Of a DNA stretch of 64,000 nucleotides, positions 63,057 through 64,000 are shown piece by piece (the first letter of the stretch is position 1; each line of letters opens with the position of its first letter). The notes under the pieces are model-generated. The model made no database searches. It was given only the letters and a program-made list of their open reading frames with translations, and was not told where the DNA came from. Source of the stretch: Terracoccus luteus (GTDB lineage Bacteria > Actinomycetota > Actinomycetes > Actinomycetales > Dermatophilaceae); NCBI RefSeq assembly GCF_003635045.1, contig NZ_RBXT01000001.1:2046001-2110000 (forward strand). Direction: 5' to 3'. A program made the translations under genes and the position numbers.

Positions 63057-64000
63057 ATGCTGGGGGAAAGCACGATCGACGACGGCCTGCTCTCGATCGC
63101 GATGCTCGGCACGCGCGGCGTGCCGGCACGCTACGGGGGCTTCGAGACCGCGGTCGAGGAGGTGGGCAAGCGGCTCGCCGCCCGCGGCCACCGCGTCCGG
63201 GTCTACTGCCGCGAGGGCAACGTCGAGGAGGAGATGACCTCCTACCTCGGCATGGAGCTCGTCACCCTGCCGACGCTGAAGAAGCGCACGCTCGACACGC
63301 TCGCGCACACCGGCGTCTCGACGATGCACCTGCTCGGTCACCGCACCGACGTCGCCTTCGTCTTCAACGCGGCCAACGCGCCGTTCCTGCCGGTGCTGCG
63401 CGCCGCCCGCATCCCGGTCGCGACGCACGTCGACGGCCTCGAGTGGAAGCGCGCCAAGTGGGGCCCGGCCGGCCAGAAGTACTACCGCCGTGCCGAGGAG
63501 GCGAGCGTGCGCCTGTCGGACGCCCTCATCGCCGACGCCCAGGGCATCGCCGACTACTACGACCGCGAGTTCGGCGCCGAGACCGAGCTCATCGCCTACG
63601 GCGCGCCCATCCTCGAGAACATCGGCCACGACCGGCTCGCCGAGATGGACGTCCGCCCCGGCGAGTACCACCTCGTCGTCGCCCGCTTCGAGCCGGAGAA
63701 CCACGTCGACGTCATCGTCGACGGCTACGTGCGCAGCTCGGCGCAGAAGCCGCTCGTCGTCGTCGGGTCGGCCCCGTACGCCGACGAGTACATCGCCAAG
63801 GTGCAGGCCATGGCCGGCGACGACCCCCGGGTGCGCCTCGTCGGCGGCGTCTACGACCAGGAGCTGCTCGACCAGCTCTACGGCAACGCGGCGACCTACC
63901 TGCACGGCCACTCGGTGGGCGGCACCAACCCGTCGCTGCTGCGCGCCATCGGCGCCGGCACGGCGACCATCGCCTACGACGTCGACTTCAACCGCGAGGT
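63057..64000 (+). CDS. glycosyltransferase, DUF1972/rhamnosyltransferase-like (3' end outside window)
   Basis: The first 314 codons of a gene that continues past the window. The protein opens with SIAMLGTRGVPARYGGFETAVEEVG, the DUF1972 N-domain signature of GT4-type rhamnosyl- and glucosyltransferases. RIPVATHVDGLEWKRAKWGP and the donor-binding LVVARFEPENHVDVIVDGY follow, and the GGVYDQELLDQLYGNAATYLHGHSVGGTNP region includes the donor-site loop with its conserved GGTNPSLL. ATG 63057 has GGGGGAAAC upstream. It is divergent from cysQDN and should add a deoxysugar or hexose to the polymer. Confidence 0.9.
   Translation, partial: MLGESTIDDGLLSIAMLGTRGVPARYGGFETAVEEVGKRLAARGHRVRVYCREGNVEEEMTSYLGMELVTLPTLKKRTLDTLAHTGVSTMHLLGHRTDVAFVFNAANAPFLPVLRAARIPVATHVDGLEWKRAKWGPAGQKYYRRAEEASVRLSDALIADAQGIADYYDREFGAETELIAYGAPILENIGHDRLAEMDVRPGEYHLVVARFEPENHVDVIVDGYVRSSAQKPLVVVGSAPYADEYIAKVQAMAGDDPRVRLVGGVYDQELLDQLYGNAATYLHGHSVGGTNPSLLRAIGAGTATIAYDVDFNRE

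Overview
The window is a chromosomal segment of a very high G+C actinobacterium (by eye above 70% G+C, many GTG starts, many 4-base GTGA/ATGA stop-start overlaps). The eno-ftsB-DUF501-ppx block, the mfd/mazG neighbourhood, an MptB-type mannosyltransferase and a QorR/Qor2-like pair all fit Actinomycetota. Micrococcales, perhaps an Intrasporangiaceae-like genus, is my best guess. No phage, IS element, CRISPR array or rRNA was seen.

Layout. 1-5.5 kb: the end of nitrite reductase nirD, a divergent quinone oxidoreductase/HxlR redox pair, and a siroheme set (HemD with a DNA-binding tail, SUMT, sirohydrochlorin chelatase) that would supply the nitrite reductase cofactor. 5.5-14.7 kb: housekeeping genes, namely an MTD1-type methylene-THF dehydrogenase, an HhH-GPD protein, cystathionine beta-synthase, an SGNH hydrolase, two tandem paralogous lipoproteins, a thiolase behind a TetR-type operator, and a Bax-inhibitor-1 protein. 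14.8-20.4 kb: a tRNA with anticodon UAA but a short variable loop, MptB, and a coupled three-gene operon of unknown membrane-anchored proteins facing an unknown polytopic protein. 20.4-31.3 kb: ppx, DUF501, ftsB, eno, then a WcaJ-like sugar transferase on the opposite strand, then mazG, a SurA-like lipoprotein and mfd.

31.5-64 kb is dominated by surface polysaccharide and sulfur chemistry. It has an APS kinase (cysC) with a sulfite exporter-like permease; a flippase, chain-length regulator, O-antigen ligase and sulfotransferase operon; three glycosyltransferases (one cut by the window edge); secreted beta-propeller, beta-helix and glycosidase-like proteins; six sulfotransferases in all; and cysN, cysD and cysQ. 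Together these can make PAPS, transfer sulfate, clear PAP, and assemble and export a polymer. I read the region as a dedicated locus for a sulfated exopolysaccharide, because no PAPS or APS reductase is present in the window.

Two DNA-level signals cut across the annotation. One is a heptamer, GGATGCC, with about 48 copies counted by eye in both orientations and all reading frames, often as inverted pairs. It behaves like a DNA-uptake-type or other genome-wide signature. The other is a pair of long, nearly perfect palindromes (7209-7274 and 25895-25966) between convergent genes, with the same outer and central sequence but different compensating middle arms.
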